Of a stretch of DNA of 64,000 nucleotides, positions 8,459 through 16,948 are shown piece by piece (positions within the stretch are counted from its first letter, which is position 1; the number at the start of each line of letters is the position of its first letter). This stretch comes from RPRI01 sp051233685. GTDB taxonomy: Bacteria; Desulfobacterota; Desulfobacteria; Desulfobacterales; RPRI01. The notes under the pieces were generated by a model. That model had not been told where the DNA came from. It saw only the letters and a list, made by a program, of their open reading frames with translations, and did no database searches. The DNA lies in NCBI RefSeq assembly GCF_051233685.1, contig NZ_JBAMMY010000206.1, positions 13,236-77,235 on the forward strand, read 5' to 3'. Both the position numbers and the translations under genes were made by a program.

Positions 8459-9508
8459 CTATTTTTTCCCTACTATCATATTCAGCACAGTATTTCCGAT
8501 ATCATTTAAAGGAACCACTTTTTCAGCGGCACCTAATTTGATCGCTTCCTTGGGCATACCAAAAACAATACAGCTGTTTTCATCCTGTGCAATGGTTCGC
8601 GCTCCGGCTTCACGCATTTTCAACAAACCTTTTGCGCCATCATGGCCCATACCGGTCATGATTACTCCCGCTGCATTGCCACCGGCATATTCGGCTACGG
8701 AATAGAATAAAACATCGACAGATGGCCGCTGATGATGAACCAGCGGGCCCTGTTTTACCTGGACATAATATCTTGCGCCGCTCTTTTTAAGCAGCATATG
8801 ATAATTTCCCGGCGCAATTAATGCGGTTCCGTTTACCAATGAATCTCCGTCAGCGGCTTCCTTTACTGTAATAGAGCTTAATTCATTTAACCTTTCGGCA
8901 AAAGAAGTGGTGAAATGTGCCGGCATATGTTGAACAACAAGAATTCCGGGTGCATTTGGCGGCATTGATGTCAAGACAACTTTTAATGCTTCGGTTCCAC
9001 CTGTTGAAGCGCCAATAGCTACGATCTTGTTGGTTGTTTCGGTTAGTGCTTTAGAAGTATTTTTAACTTGTATGCTGTTGTTTTCGGAAGCAAATTTAGA
9101 TGGATTTACCTTTATTCTGGCTACAGCCCTGATTTTGTCAACCAGCTGAACGCTCATCTCTCCAACCGAATAGGCGCCGGATGGTTTTGAAATCACATCA
9201 AGAGCACCGAGAGATAAAGCCTCCAAAGCCATCTTGCCGCCTTTTGGGGTTAATGAACTTACGATTATTACGGGAATTGGATAATAGCGCATTAATTTTT
9301 TCAAGAAGCTAAGTCCGTCCATTCTGGGCATTTCAATATCTAACGTAACAACATCGGGGTTCAATTTTACGATCTTATCCCTTGCCACATAAGGATCAGG
9401 AGCCGTACCTACAATTTCTATATCGGCTTCTTTCGAAAGTTCTTCCGAGAAGACTTTCCTGACCACAGCCGAATCATCGACAATTAATACTTTTATTTGG
9501 TTTCCCAT
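8459..9508 (-). CDS. cheB: Chemoreceptor methylesterase/deamidase CheB
   Basis: CheB removes methyl groups from chemoreceptor glutamates and deamidates glutamines, giving adaptation. The receiver domain (1-120) has DDSAVVRK and the phosphosite in VTLDIEMPRMDG. The methylesterase domain (about 160-349) shows the catalytic Ser in GASTGGTEAL, the His in VVQHMPAHF and the Asp in TGMGHDGAKG. Length (349 residues) is normal. It starts 12 bases after the cheX stop, within the operon. Together with cheR at 15430 it forms the methylation cycle acting on the receptor encoded at 16949. Confidence 0.95.
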   Translation of the reverse strand: MGNQIKVLIVDDSAVVRKVFSEELSKEADIEIVGTAPDPYVARDKIVKLNPDVVTLDIEMPRMDGLSFLKKLMRYYPIPVIIVSSLTPKGGKMALEALSLGALDVISKPSGAYSVGEMSVQLVDKIRAVARIKVNPSKFASENNSIQVKNTSKALTETTNKIVAIGASTGGTEALKVVLTSMPPNAPGILVVQHMPAHFTTSFAERLNELSSITVKEAADGDSLVNGTALIAPGNYHMLLKKSGARYYVQVKQGPLVHHQRPSVDVLFYSVAEYAGGNAAGVIMTGMGHDGAKGLLKMREAGARTIAQDENSCIVFGMPKEAIKLGAAEKVVPLNDIGNTVLNMIVGKK

Positions 9509-9520
9509 AGTATAATGCCT

Positions 9521-10000
9521 TTAATTTAAGGGCGTATTTATTATAAGCCCGGCTGCAATATAATTATCATCAGTCTCGATGGAAAAAGAGCTGTTCTGCC
9601 CATCTGCCGGACGCTTGGCCAGAAAGTCATTTCCATTTGCATATTGCGGGATACCAATCTTATAGGCATCTTTTTTATCAAATTGCGATAGCATATAACC
9701 GACAATCATGTTGAGGGCTTCCTTTACTGTATCCCTCTCATGTTTTTCGCTTATAGTATCTTCTGAAAATCCTAAAAAGTTGGCCGTTATTTCTCTGGCG
9801 AATCCTGCCGGCACAAAAAGATATGAGAAACCTGCCTGAGGACCGGTAAAATCCAGAGTAGCGCCAACCAGTGCTTTTTCACTTAAAAACCATTCGCTTA
9901 AAGCTGCCGGCTTCTCATTGATCCGCACGGGCATAAAAAACATTTTATCCATTACTTCAGAAATCGCCTGCTTCATCGCCATCATCATTTCCCCTGACAT
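9521..10000 (-). CDS. cheX: CheX-type CheY-P phosphatase
   Basis: A 159-residue protein of the CheC/CheX/FliY phosphatase fold. The functional E-x-x-N signature is visible in VKEALNMIVGYMLS, which in this family supplies the Glu and Asn that position water for CheY-P hydrolysis. Only one such motif is present, as in CheX. The ATG at 10000 has GAGGAGG six bases upstream. The first 44 bases overlap the end of the preceding cheY-like gene in another frame, which implies tight translational coupling and possibly a matched pair. CheX usually occurs in organisms without CheZ, but here both are present. Confidence 0.8.
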   Translation of the reverse strand: MSGEMMMAMKQAISEVMDKMFFMPVRINEKPAALSEWFLSEKALVGATLDFTGPQAGFSYLFVPAGFAREITANFLGFSEDTISEKHERDTVKEALNMIVGYMLSQFDKKDAYKIGIPQYANGNDFLAKRPADGQNSSFSIETDDNYIAAGLIINTPLN

Positions 10001-10385
10001 CGGAAACCTCCTCTTCCATTAATTTGCTAAGAGTATTCTTTATATCCGCCGGGAAAAAAGGCTTTTTAATATATCCGCTCGCCCCCAGCTTTATCGACTC
10101 CAGGATTTTTGTTTCACTTCCTTCAGTTGTGATCATTACAACCGGAATTGAACTGAATAGCTCATTTTTTTTCATTTCGGATAGAAACGACATGCCATCC
10201 ATATTTGGCATATTTATGTCGCTTAAAACCAGATCTATCCAATCGTTATCAAGTATTTTCAAGGCTTCAATGCCATCTTCAGCCTCAAAATAATTACCCA
10301 CATTAAAGCCGGAAACTTTAATGATCTTTTTTATAACTGCCCGCATTGACGAAGAATCATCAACGATCAGAACATTAAATGCCAT
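9957..10385 (-). CDS. CheY-like single-domain response regulator (CheX partner)
   Basis: Receiver domain of about 125 residues with an acidic tail (EEEVSDVRGNDDGDEAGDF). It shows VDDSSSMR, the phosphosite Asp in LSDINMPNMDG, Thr in ITTEG and Lys in IKKPF. ATG 10385 (MAFNVLIVDD) has GGAGGG at a good distance; the alternative TTG two codons upstream lacks this spacing advantage. The DINMPNMDG form resembles receivers that act with CheX or CheC rather than the motor-binding CheY, so a phosphate-sink or adaptation role is plausible. The acidic tail is encoded in the region that overlaps cheX. Confidence 0.85.
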   Translation of the reverse strand: MAFNVLIVDDSSSMRAVIKKIIKVSGFNVGNYFEAEDGIEALKILDNDWIDLVLSDINMPNMDGMSFLSEMKKNELFSSIPVVMITTEGSETKILESIKLGASGYIKKPFFPADIKNTLSKLMEEEVSDVRGNDDGDEAGDF

Positions 10386-10387
10386 TT

Positions 10388-11245
10388 TCAACGCCCTCCT
10401 GACAAATTAACCATCTCTTCAACAGCTTTGGTTTTTTCCCAGAAATCAGCGATGGTTTTTTGTAGCTCCACATCAGTAAAATTCAGCCTGTCCACAACTT
10501 CCTGATAATACCTGTAAGCGAGTCCGTCTGCCCCCCCGCCTATTCCTATCATCATGCATATTGAATCTGCCAGATAAATAATTGGAATTGATAGATTATC
10601 CTGTATCAAAATATTTATCGGGTTGTGATGGTTCCTAATGATAAATACCATTTCAGGATTAAAACTCCATCTTTCAGCTACCATGGCTCCTAATTCGGCA
10701 TGATCAATTCCAAGAATATCTTTTTCGGCCTCCAAAAAAGTCATTCCATTTTCTTGCACTCTTAATTCAATTTGCTTAAACACATCTTTGATATAATTGC
10801 TTAATACTACCTTGCCGATATCTTTCAATAATGCCGATGTAAACAGGCGGGGAATATTTTTAATATTGCGTTTTTCCGCCAAATTCTGGGCTATCAGAGC
10901 CGAAGAAACAGAATACTTCCACAATTCGCCTTCATTCAGATCATACCCGTCCTGGGAAGACCTGAAGTTCTTGGAAAAATTTCCCATTATAACTATATTT
11001 GCTATATTATTCATTCCTAAATAGGAAACCGCCTGTCTTACCGATACAACTTTTTCTCTTAAGGAAAAGAAAGATGAATTGCATATCTTCAAGAGATTGG
11101 CGGTCATACTTTGATCGTATTTGATAACATCCACAATCTCCCCAAGTGAGCTGTCAGGGTTGGATATTATCTCCATAATTTTAGTCCCTGTCGAGGAAAC
11201 AGGACTCAGAGAATCAATATTATTTATAATTTTTTCTAAATCCAT
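10388..11245 (-). CDS. HDOD domain protein
   Basis: A 285-residue HDOD protein, an HD-like fold that has lost the catalytic metal ligands and usually acts in signalling. It shows KIINNIDSLSPVSSTGTKIM, then DQSMTANLLKICNSSFF and LLKDIGKVVLSNYI, typical of the family. The gene overlaps the cheD stop by 10 bases and precedes the cheY-like gene. The neighbourhood cheD-HDOD is echoed by the fused CheD-HDOD gene at 44208-45557, which strongly suggests that these two domains act together. The substrate or ligand is unknown. Confidence 0.88.
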   Translation of the reverse strand: MDLEKIINNIDSLSPVSSTGTKIMEIISNPDSSLGEIVDVIKYDQSMTANLLKICNSSFFSLREKVVSVRQAVSYLGMNNIANIVIMGNFSKNFRSSQDGYDLNEGELWKYSVSSALIAQNLAEKRNIKNIPRLFTSALLKDIGKVVLSNYIKDVFKQIELRVQENGMTFLEAEKDILGIDHAELGAMVAERWSFNPEMVFIIRNHHNPINILIQDNLSIPIIYLADSICMMIGIGGGADGLAYRYYQEVVDRLNFTDVELQKTIADFWEKTKAVEEMVNLSGGR

Positions 11246-11724
11246 GGTATTTTTCTCACTTCTGTTCCGGATACTTTCATGATGGCTTCGCCTGTTTTTA
11301 TCTCAAGTTTTATAGTCCTGTTCACTGTTCCGCCTACCTCTTCGAAATCTACTATTATATTATTTTTCCAGAACATTTTTCTAAGAACAGTGTGGTTACG
11401 CTTTCCGATATTAAAAAGCCCGTTTTGATCCAGAATCTGGGCTCCACCTAATACAAGAATTTTCAAGCGCTTTTTTACAGCTCCAAACCTGTATGTTTCC
11501 TTAAATAGAAGCGGAATGCCGGTATTGCCGAACATAAAAGGATTCTTCACAGCTTTTACCGGATCAATCTCAGACTCGGGTAACATATAATGAAGAACCC
11601 CGCCCACTTTTGCAACAGGATCATATATTCCAACTCCTATACATGAACCCAGAGCGTATGTAACCAGCACTGCATCAGGATCATTGCTTACTTTCATGTC
11701 ACCGACGCCGACAACAATATTCAT
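11236..11724 (-). CDS. cheD: Chemoreceptor glutamine deamidase CheD
   Basis: CheD deamidates specific receptor glutamines and, in some bacteria, binds CheC/CheX family proteins. The catalytic Cys lies in LGSCIGVGIYD, the His in GGVLHYMLPE, and a downstream LVLGGAQIL block matches the family; 162 residues is normal. The start overlaps the cheA stop by one base (TAATG), and the 3' end overlaps the HDOD gene, so these three are one translational unit. The presence of cheX in the same operon fits the known CheC/CheD interplay, although CheX itself is not the usual CheD partner. Confidence 0.93.
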   Translation of the reverse strand: MNIVVGVGDMKVSNDPDAVLVTYALGSCIGVGIYDPVAKVGGVLHYMLPESEIDPVKAVKNPFMFGNTGIPLLFKETYRFGAVKKRLKILVLGGAQILDQNGLFNIGKRNHTVLRKMFWKNNIIVDFEEVGGTVNRTIKLEIKTGEAIMKVSGTEVRKIPWI

Positions 11725-13934
11725 TATGATTCCCTCGATACCATCTGAAATATACTTCCTATATCAAGAATAAGTCCGACTCTTCCATCGCCCATAATCA
11801 CTGAACCGGCTATTCCTTTGATGTCTTTAAGCCACCCACCCATGCTTTTAATAACGACCTCTTCCCGATTAATCAATTCGTCCACCAGCAGGCATTTTTT
11901 CTTCTCCTGATTTTCCACAACAACAACTAGTTTTCCCCATAGCTCTTCTTTTGTTTGTTCGGAAGTACTTTCTGCGTTTAGCCCAAGCAAGCGATCAAGC
12001 CTGATCAGTGGAATCAGATTATTTCTTACTTTTATAACCTCTCCCTCTCCCTTTACAGTAAAATATTCTTCTTTCCGGGGTCGAAATGATTCCTGAATAT
12101 TTAATGTGGGAATAATAAATCTCTCATTTGCTACTTTAACTATCATTCCGTCTACGATCGCCAGAGTCAGAGGCAAGCGGATGTAAAATGTTGCACCTTT
12201 ATCAGCAAATGACCGGACATCAACTCTACCTCTTAATTTTTCTACTTTACTTTTTACAACATCAGTGCCTACGCCTCTTCCCGAAATATCCGTTACCTTA
12301 TCTGCAGTTGAAAATCCGGGATGAAATATCAGATTGTCTATCTCGGCTTCAGTCAGCTTTTCACCCTCTTTGACTAAACCGCTTTGGAGAGCTTTTGACA
12401 TGATTTTTTCTCTGTTCAATCCGCGTCCGTCATCTCCTATTTCAATAACTATATTGCCACCTTTATGGTATGCTTTAAGATATACGGTTCCCTGCCTGGG
12501 TTTATTCTTTGCAATTCTTTCATCAGAAAGTTCCAGGCCATGGTCAATTGAGTTTCGGATCATATGAACCATAGGCTCATAAATTTCCTCAATAAGATTT
12601 CTGTCTATTTCCGTTTCTTCGCCGGACGTGACTAATTGTATATCCTTACCCGCCTTTTTGGCCAAGTCCCGAACGAGTCGGAGCATTTTTTGAAAAGTAT
12701 TTTTTATGGGAACCATTCGCATCGACATTGCGGTATTTTGCAGACTTGATGTAATCAGATTCAATTGATTGGTTATTTGAATAAGCTTTCTGTCTTTGTT
12801 GTTTAGAACAGCTTCATGCTGTCTTAGCATTGACTGGGCAATTGCCAATTCTCCGACCATATCAACAATATTATCAAGCTTTATCGTATCTACCTTCACC
12901 TGAAGCGTTTCAGGAGCATCCACGCGCTTCTGCTCTCTTAATGATAAAACAACCGCCTTGGTTTTAACTTTTTCCTGCGCAACCAGTATTTCGCCTAATT
13001 TCTTTTCAGGTTCCGTCTGCTGAATTTCCAGCGCTTTCTCGATATCTGATTCGCTTACCGTACCTGAAGCAACAAGCATTTCACCCAAACGTTTTTTCTT
13101 ATTCTTTGCTGTCGGAGAAATTAGCTCATCTATCCTTTTCTTAAAGTCTTCAAGATCTTCGTTGCCCTCAAAAAGCATTCCGCTATCAAGAGAACTTCTG
13201 ACGTTTTCAATCATTGCCTTTAAAATATCCACACTTTCCAAAACAACATCTATTATATCGCCATTAATAGTTAATTCGCCGTTTCGTGCCTTATCCAGCA
13301 AGTTCTCAACTGTATGAGCAAATTGATGGATATTATTAAAATTGAGAAATCCCGAAACACCTTTAACTGTATGAAATGGTCTGAAGATAGCATTGATTGT
13401 CTCAACATCGGAAGGATCCTGTTCAAGATCCATAAGCTTGACTTCAATGGATGCCAGATTGTCAAGTGATTCGGCAACAAAATCGGAAATAATTTCCCTG
13501 TCTTCATTGTTTATTTTTGCAGGCGGTGAGCTTTCCGCAGAACCATCTTCTTTATCAGTTTCAATGCTCTTATTGCCTGACGATTCTTTATTATCCTGAA
13601 ACTGCAGCCCTAAGCCGGCTTTCAGCTCTGATATATCACCTTCAAAGCATTTGCCTTTTGCGATATCCTCTACTCTTTTTTGCATAAAAGAGACACCCCG
13701 CTCAAAAGGTCCCAAGTCGGTTATTTCCCTTAATATGACTGCTTCAATATTATCTTTCATTGCTTCGGTGATTGCTATCAGGGCTTGTTCTTCTAATATT
13801 TTGGATAGTTCTATGATAGACTCGATTGATTTTACGGTATTTCCAAGACTTGGCACATCTTCTGAATCCAGCATAACCGTTTCAAGCGCGAGTGATTCAA
13901 TCTCTCGTTTTATTTTTTCTAACGTCGTTGTCAT
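11724..13934 (-). CDS. cheA: Chemotaxis histidine kinase CheA with MshEN-type linker
   Basis: CheA phosphorylates CheY and CheB from the receptor array. Order: an N-terminal helical extension (about 1-140), the Hpt domain with phospho-His near residue 187 (FRPFHTVKGVSGF), a linker, the dimerisation domain, the kinase domain with N-box (HMIRNSIDHGLE), G1 (IGDDGRGL) and G2 (GRGVGTDVV), and a C-terminal CheW-like domain. The linker (about 280-333) holds two 24-residue repeats, the first RLGEMLVASGTV...Q and the second KLGEILVAQEKV...Q, separated by exactly five residues. This is the geometry of c-di-GMP-binding MshEN domains. No clear CheY-binding P2 domain is seen. ATG 13934 is preferred over a TTG one codon earlier. 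Confidence 0.94.
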   Translation of the reverse strand: MTTTLEKIKREIESLALETVMLDSEDVPSLGNTVKSIESIIELSKILEEQALIAITEAMKDNIEAVILREITDLGPFERGVSFMQKRVEDIAKGKCFEGDISELKAGLGLQFQDNKESSGNKSIETDKEDGSAESSPPAKINNEDREIISDFVAESLDNLASIEVKLMDLEQDPSDVETINAIFRPFHTVKGVSGFLNFNNIHQFAHTVENLLDKARNGELTINGDIIDVVLESVDILKAMIENVRSSLDSGMLFEGNEDLEDFKKRIDELISPTAKNKKKRLGEMLVASGTVSESDIEKALEIQQTEPEKKLGEILVAQEKVKTKAVVLSLREQKRVDAPETLQVKVDTIKLDNIVDMVGELAIAQSMLRQHEAVLNNKDRKLIQITNQLNLITSSLQNTAMSMRMVPIKNTFQKMLRLVRDLAKKAGKDIQLVTSGEETEIDRNLIEEIYEPMVHMIRNSIDHGLELSDERIAKNKPRQGTVYLKAYHKGGNIVIEIGDDGRGLNREKIMSKALQSGLVKEGEKLTEAEIDNLIFHPGFSTADKVTDISGRGVGTDVVKSKVEKLRGRVDVRSFADKGATFYIRLPLTLAIVDGMIVKVANERFIIPTLNIQESFRPRKEEYFTVKGEGEVIKVRNNLIPLIRLDRLLGLNAESTSEQTKEELWGKLVVVVENQEKKKCLLVDELINREEVVIKSMGGWLKDIKGIAGSVIMGDGRVGLILDIGSIFQMVSRES

Positions 13935-14085
13935 CAATCATATCCTTCATATCCTTCTGCTCTTTGTTAATAGCTTAATAAAATATAGTTCCAATGAAGG
14001 CGGCTTGTTTTCTTTGTATGTTTCTTTGCGATTCACACTCACCCCGGGACGATACACGTTTGCCTCAGGTCTGTGAATTAATTTT

Positions 14086-14688
14086 TTACAGCTCCATCAG
14101 ATGTTGGTTTGATTCTATTTTTCCGTTTCTGATGGCTTTTCGCTGTTTACTGAAAACATAAGTTATAATTTTTTCCTTGTCCTGTTCATCAAGGTCTATA
14201 AATTTTATGCCTAAATCATACATTGAAATATCGTTTTCATGAAAACCGGTTACCCGGATAATTTCACCATACGTGTCAATGAAAACCGGTGGTAATTTGA
14301 ATAAATTTATATTGACATGAACAATCTGCCCTATACTAGCTGATCCGGATGTAACTATACTGATTCCGGATGCACTGATATTATTGCATATCCCCTGATT
14401 GGATAAGCTTGAATTTAAAGCTTCGGACCGGGCTTCATTTATTGACAATCTGGATAAAATACTATCCAGTTTTTCATCCATTTTAAAAAGAAACTTCACC
14501 AAGGCATCATCATAGTTATCATATTTAAAATCAGAATCTGTGTTGCTCTTATTATCGGAAAGCAAAGGAGCTATCTTTAACTTTTTTCTTGCAAGATAAT
14601 ATTCTTCGGAAGAAATAATTTCATATTTAACGGCATATGATACAGCTGTCCTCACATCCGAACGTGATTCTCTTCTTTTTATAATCAT
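14086..14688 (-). CDS. PilZ domain protein (c-di-GMP receptor)
   Basis: A 200-residue protein. Its N-terminal half is charged, starting with RRESRSD. The C-terminal half reads as a PilZ domain: NISASGIS fits the D/N-x-S-x-x-G motif and DLGIKFIDL is the typical end strand. An arginine motif (RRESR) stands at the very N-terminus rather than directly before the barrel, so c-di-GMP binding is plausible but not certain. I chose ATG 14688 with GGAG upstream; the longer reading frame runs back into a repeat-like sequence. It is the first gene of the cheA operon, behind a sigma-54 promoter at 14862, and could link c-di-GMP to chemotaxis. Confidence 0.8.
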   Translation of the reverse strand: MIIKRRESRSDVRTAVSYAVKYEIISSEEYYLARKKLKIAPLLSDNKSNTDSDFKYDNYDDALVKFLFKMDEKLDSILSRLSINEARSEALNSSLSNQGICNNISASGISIVTSGSASIGQIVHVNINLFKLPPVFIDTYGEIIRVTGFHENDISMYDLGIKFIDLDEQDKEKIITYVFSKQRKAIRNGKIESNQHLMEL

Positions 14689-14861
14689 TTTTATCTCCAT
14701 AAAGATTAACATCACATAACTTGATACTTGCGTTTGACGGCTTCGTAAAGATCCCACTATCCCTCATCCCAGCCCATCCAAATGCTTAGCCTGCTATTGT
14801 GCTTTTTCCGGTTGCATTGTTTTTAACAGCGGAAACAACCCCTGACTTTTCAGAAGGTATC

Positions 14862-14877
14862 AGCAATTATTATGCCA
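14862..14877 (-). promoter_or_regulatory. Sigma-54 promoter of the PilZ-cheA operon
   Basis: Minus strand TGGCAT-AATAA-TTGCT, with 10 bases between GG and GC. It lies about 175 bases upstream of the PilZ start. The core is identical to the site at 4899-4914. Confidence 0.65.
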
Positions 14878-15180
14878 TAGTATAGTCGATACTTCCAATC
14901 ACTCAAAAGGCAATTAATACCATAAAGGATATGCAGTTAATGTCCCTGTATAAATGCAATGGAAATGGGGTTTTTGGCGTGCTTGTCAAATTATTGACGT
15001 CAGAACTACCCCGGTTAAGGAACCCGGTGAACCGGGAAAAAAATTCCTTATGCAAAGTACTGGCGAACCCGTAAAAAATCCATTTGAAGATCGGGGACAA
15101 TAAGTTCTAACCTGCTGTTGAGGCGAAACGACTTAAATATCACCTTTCAGCAAAGTGATATACTGACAATACGATATTGA

Positions 15181-15196
15181 TGGCATAAACATTGCA
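15181..15196 (+). promoter_or_regulatory. Sigma-54 promoter upstream of cheR
   Basis: Plus strand TGGCAT-AAACA-TTGCA matches the -24/-12 consensus at all key positions. It leaves a leader of about 220 bases before cheR. Confidence 0.6.
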
Positions 15197-15429
15197 AATG
15201 GTGGGTTTTAATATTTCCGTTTCAGATACCATAAAAAACATATCGACGATCATAGTATCTGGCATTACATACAATATATTAAAAATAAATAATATTAAAG
15301 AATTATAAACCTGTATGTTAACCAAATAGGGTATCATTACAATTTTTTTAAAATAATAATTTAAAACAATTAAATTTTGTTACCAAATTTAGCCATACAA
15401 AAATTATCAAGAAATCAGAGTTCAGTTAT

Positions 15430-16206
15430 ATGGATTTATCAACCAGGCAATTCGAAAGACTAAGCAAAATTGTTTATAGTGAATGCGGAATAAATCTTCA
15501 TGAAGGAAAGAAGGCTCTTTTACAATCCCGTCTTGCCAAGCGCTTACGTTCTACAGGTATTAAATCCGTTAAGGAATATTTATCAGTTCTGGAAGAAGAT
15601 TCAGTTGAACTGATAAATTTTCTCGATGCCGTATCTACCAATCACACTTATTTCTTCAGAGAAAGCCATCATTTTAAACATCTTACTAAAGACCATATTA
15701 ATATATGGTGTGCTGCTTCATCCAGTGGGGAAGAGCCATATTCAGTCGCAATTTACTGTCTTGAAAATGGCTTTAAACCAACCATAGTTGCATCAGATAT
15801 ATCAACACGAATGCTAAAGGTAGGACAAAACGGGATATATCCTATAGAAAAAGCCAAAAACCTTCCCCCTGATATACTTAGAAAATATTTTCAAAAAGGC
15901 ATGAATTCATGGAGTAATCATGTACGCGTGAAATCAGAGATTAAGCAAATGGTGAGCTTTAAGAGGTATAACCTTATATCAGATCCTTTACCACCGCAAA
16001 AATATGACATTATCTTTTGCAGGAATGTTTTTATATACTTTGATAATGAAACGAAGTCTCATGTAGCATGCAAATTGTACAACGCTTTGAAAGCTTCCGG
16101 TTATCTTATAATAGGCGGCGCGGAGAGTTTAAATGCTATTAATCACCCCTTTAAGTATTTACAACCAAGTATTTACAATAAAACCTGCCAGCCTGATAAA
16201 TTATAG
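15430..16206 (+). CDS. cheR: Chemoreceptor methyltransferase CheR
   Basis: CheR transfers methyl groups from S-adenosylmethionine to receptor glutamates. The N-terminal helical domain (LYSECGINL-like, QSRLAKRLRSTGI) is followed by the SAM-binding domain with IWCAASSSGEEPYSVAI, ASDISTRML and FCRNVFIYFD. At 258 residues it is slightly short for the family because the loop after FFRESHHF is reduced. It faces away from the cheA operon and heads a plus-strand group with cheW and a receptor, although cheW probably has its own promoter. The product completes the adaptation system with CheB and CheD. Confidence 0.95.
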   Translation: MDLSTRQFERLSKIVYSECGINLHEGKKALLQSRLAKRLRSTGIKSVKEYLSVLEEDSVELINFLDAVSTNHTYFFRESHHFKHLTKDHINIWCAASSSGEEPYSVAIYCLENGFKPTIVASDISTRMLKVGQNGIYPIEKAKNLPPDILRKYFQKGMNSWSNHVRVKSEIKQMVSFKRYNLISDPLPPQKYDIIFCRNVFIYFDNETKSHVACKLYNALKASGYLIIGGAESLNAINHPFKYLQPSIYNKTCQPDKL

Positions 16207-16283
16207 AAGATATTTTTGCATCAATATTTATAGGTTGCAGAAAATGAGCATATATATTTTTACATTCTAAACTAAAATCAGCC

Positions 16284-16311
16284 TAAAGCTATCTTTGTTT
16301 AATACCGACAA
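16284..16311 (+). promoter_or_regulatory. Sigma-28-like promoter upstream of cheW
   Basis: TAAA, 16 bases, then ACCGACAA, compared with the flagellar consensus TAAA-N15-GCCGATAA. The spacing is the same as at the fliC promoter in this window. Two mismatches in the -10 make this only a moderate candidate. Confidence 0.4.
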
Positions 16312-16370
16312 TAGAGATTGGAAAGTATAATTAAAGTTTAGCTTTATTCAAAGAAAGGAGGGGAAAGCAT

Positions 16371-16883
16371 ATGGCAAAATTAGCTGAAAAAATAGGTCAG
16401 GCAATAAATGCAATGGCCGACAGGGAGGGGAAATATCTGACTTTTGCATTAGCCAATGAGGAATACGGTATAAGCATTTTAAAAATTAAAGAGATCATCG
16501 GAATGATGCCGATAACTCCGGTTCCACAAACACCTGAGTTTGTTAAAGGAGTTATAAACTTACGTGGTAAAGTGATTCCTGTGATAGATTTAAGGCTCAG
16601 GTTCGGAATGAGCAAAATCGATTATACGGAACGGACCTGTATCGTGGTTGTGGAAATATCAGGCGAGTCTGAAACCGTTATGATCGGAATTGTTGTTGAT
16701 TCCGTGTCGGAAGTATTAAACATAAAAGCGGATGATATTGAAGAAACACCGACATTCGGCACGAAACTTAAAACGGATTATATACTTGGAATGGCAAAAT
16801 TTGAAGGCGGAATCAAAATTCTTCTCGATATCGATAAAGTTTTAAGCCGTGATGAAGTGGCAATGATCGAAAAATCAGTATAA
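16371..16883 (+). CDS. cheW: Chemotaxis coupling protein CheW
   Basis: CheW links CheA to receptors in the array. The 170-residue protein shows the family pattern: YLTFALANEEYGISILKIKEI, the conserved VKGVINLRGKVIPVIDLRLRFG, and IVVDSVSEVLNI. The start has a very strong ribosome site (AAAGGAGGGG). It precedes the receptor gene by 65 bases and is likely co-transcribed with it. The N-terminal extension (about 20 residues before the domain) is slightly longer than in enterics. No damage seen. Confidence 0.95.
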   Translation: MAKLAEKIGQAINAMADREGKYLTFALANEEYGISILKIKEIIGMMPITPVPQTPEFVKGVINLRGKVIPVIDLRLRFGMSKIDYTERTCIVVVEISGESETVMIGIVVDSVSEVLNIKADDIEETPTFGTKLKTDYILGMAKFEGGIKILLDIDKVLSRDEVAMIEKSV

Positions 16884-16948
16884 CTTTTATTATGTTTAGC
16901 ATAATGATTTATAGCGGCTTAAAGCATGAATTATAAGGAGGAAAGGTT

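Larger units (their letters stand above)
14689..15429. other. Intergenic region between divergent PilZ-cheA and cheR units
   Basis: About 740 bases without a convincing gene. It holds a repeat-like segment at 14733-14754 (TTTGACGGCTTCGTAAAG), a minus-strand sigma-54 promoter at 14862, a stem-loop at about 15010-15035 (CCCGGTT paired with AACCGGG), and a plus-strand sigma-54 promoter at 15181. Two short minus-strand reading frames (14903-15100, 15140-15337) have no recognisable product or ribosome site. Confidence 0.7.

Noticed and set aside
14903..15100. Short minus-strand frame in the PilZ-cheR gap
   Set aside because: No ribosome site and no recognisable protein; composition is like the surrounding non-coding DNA.
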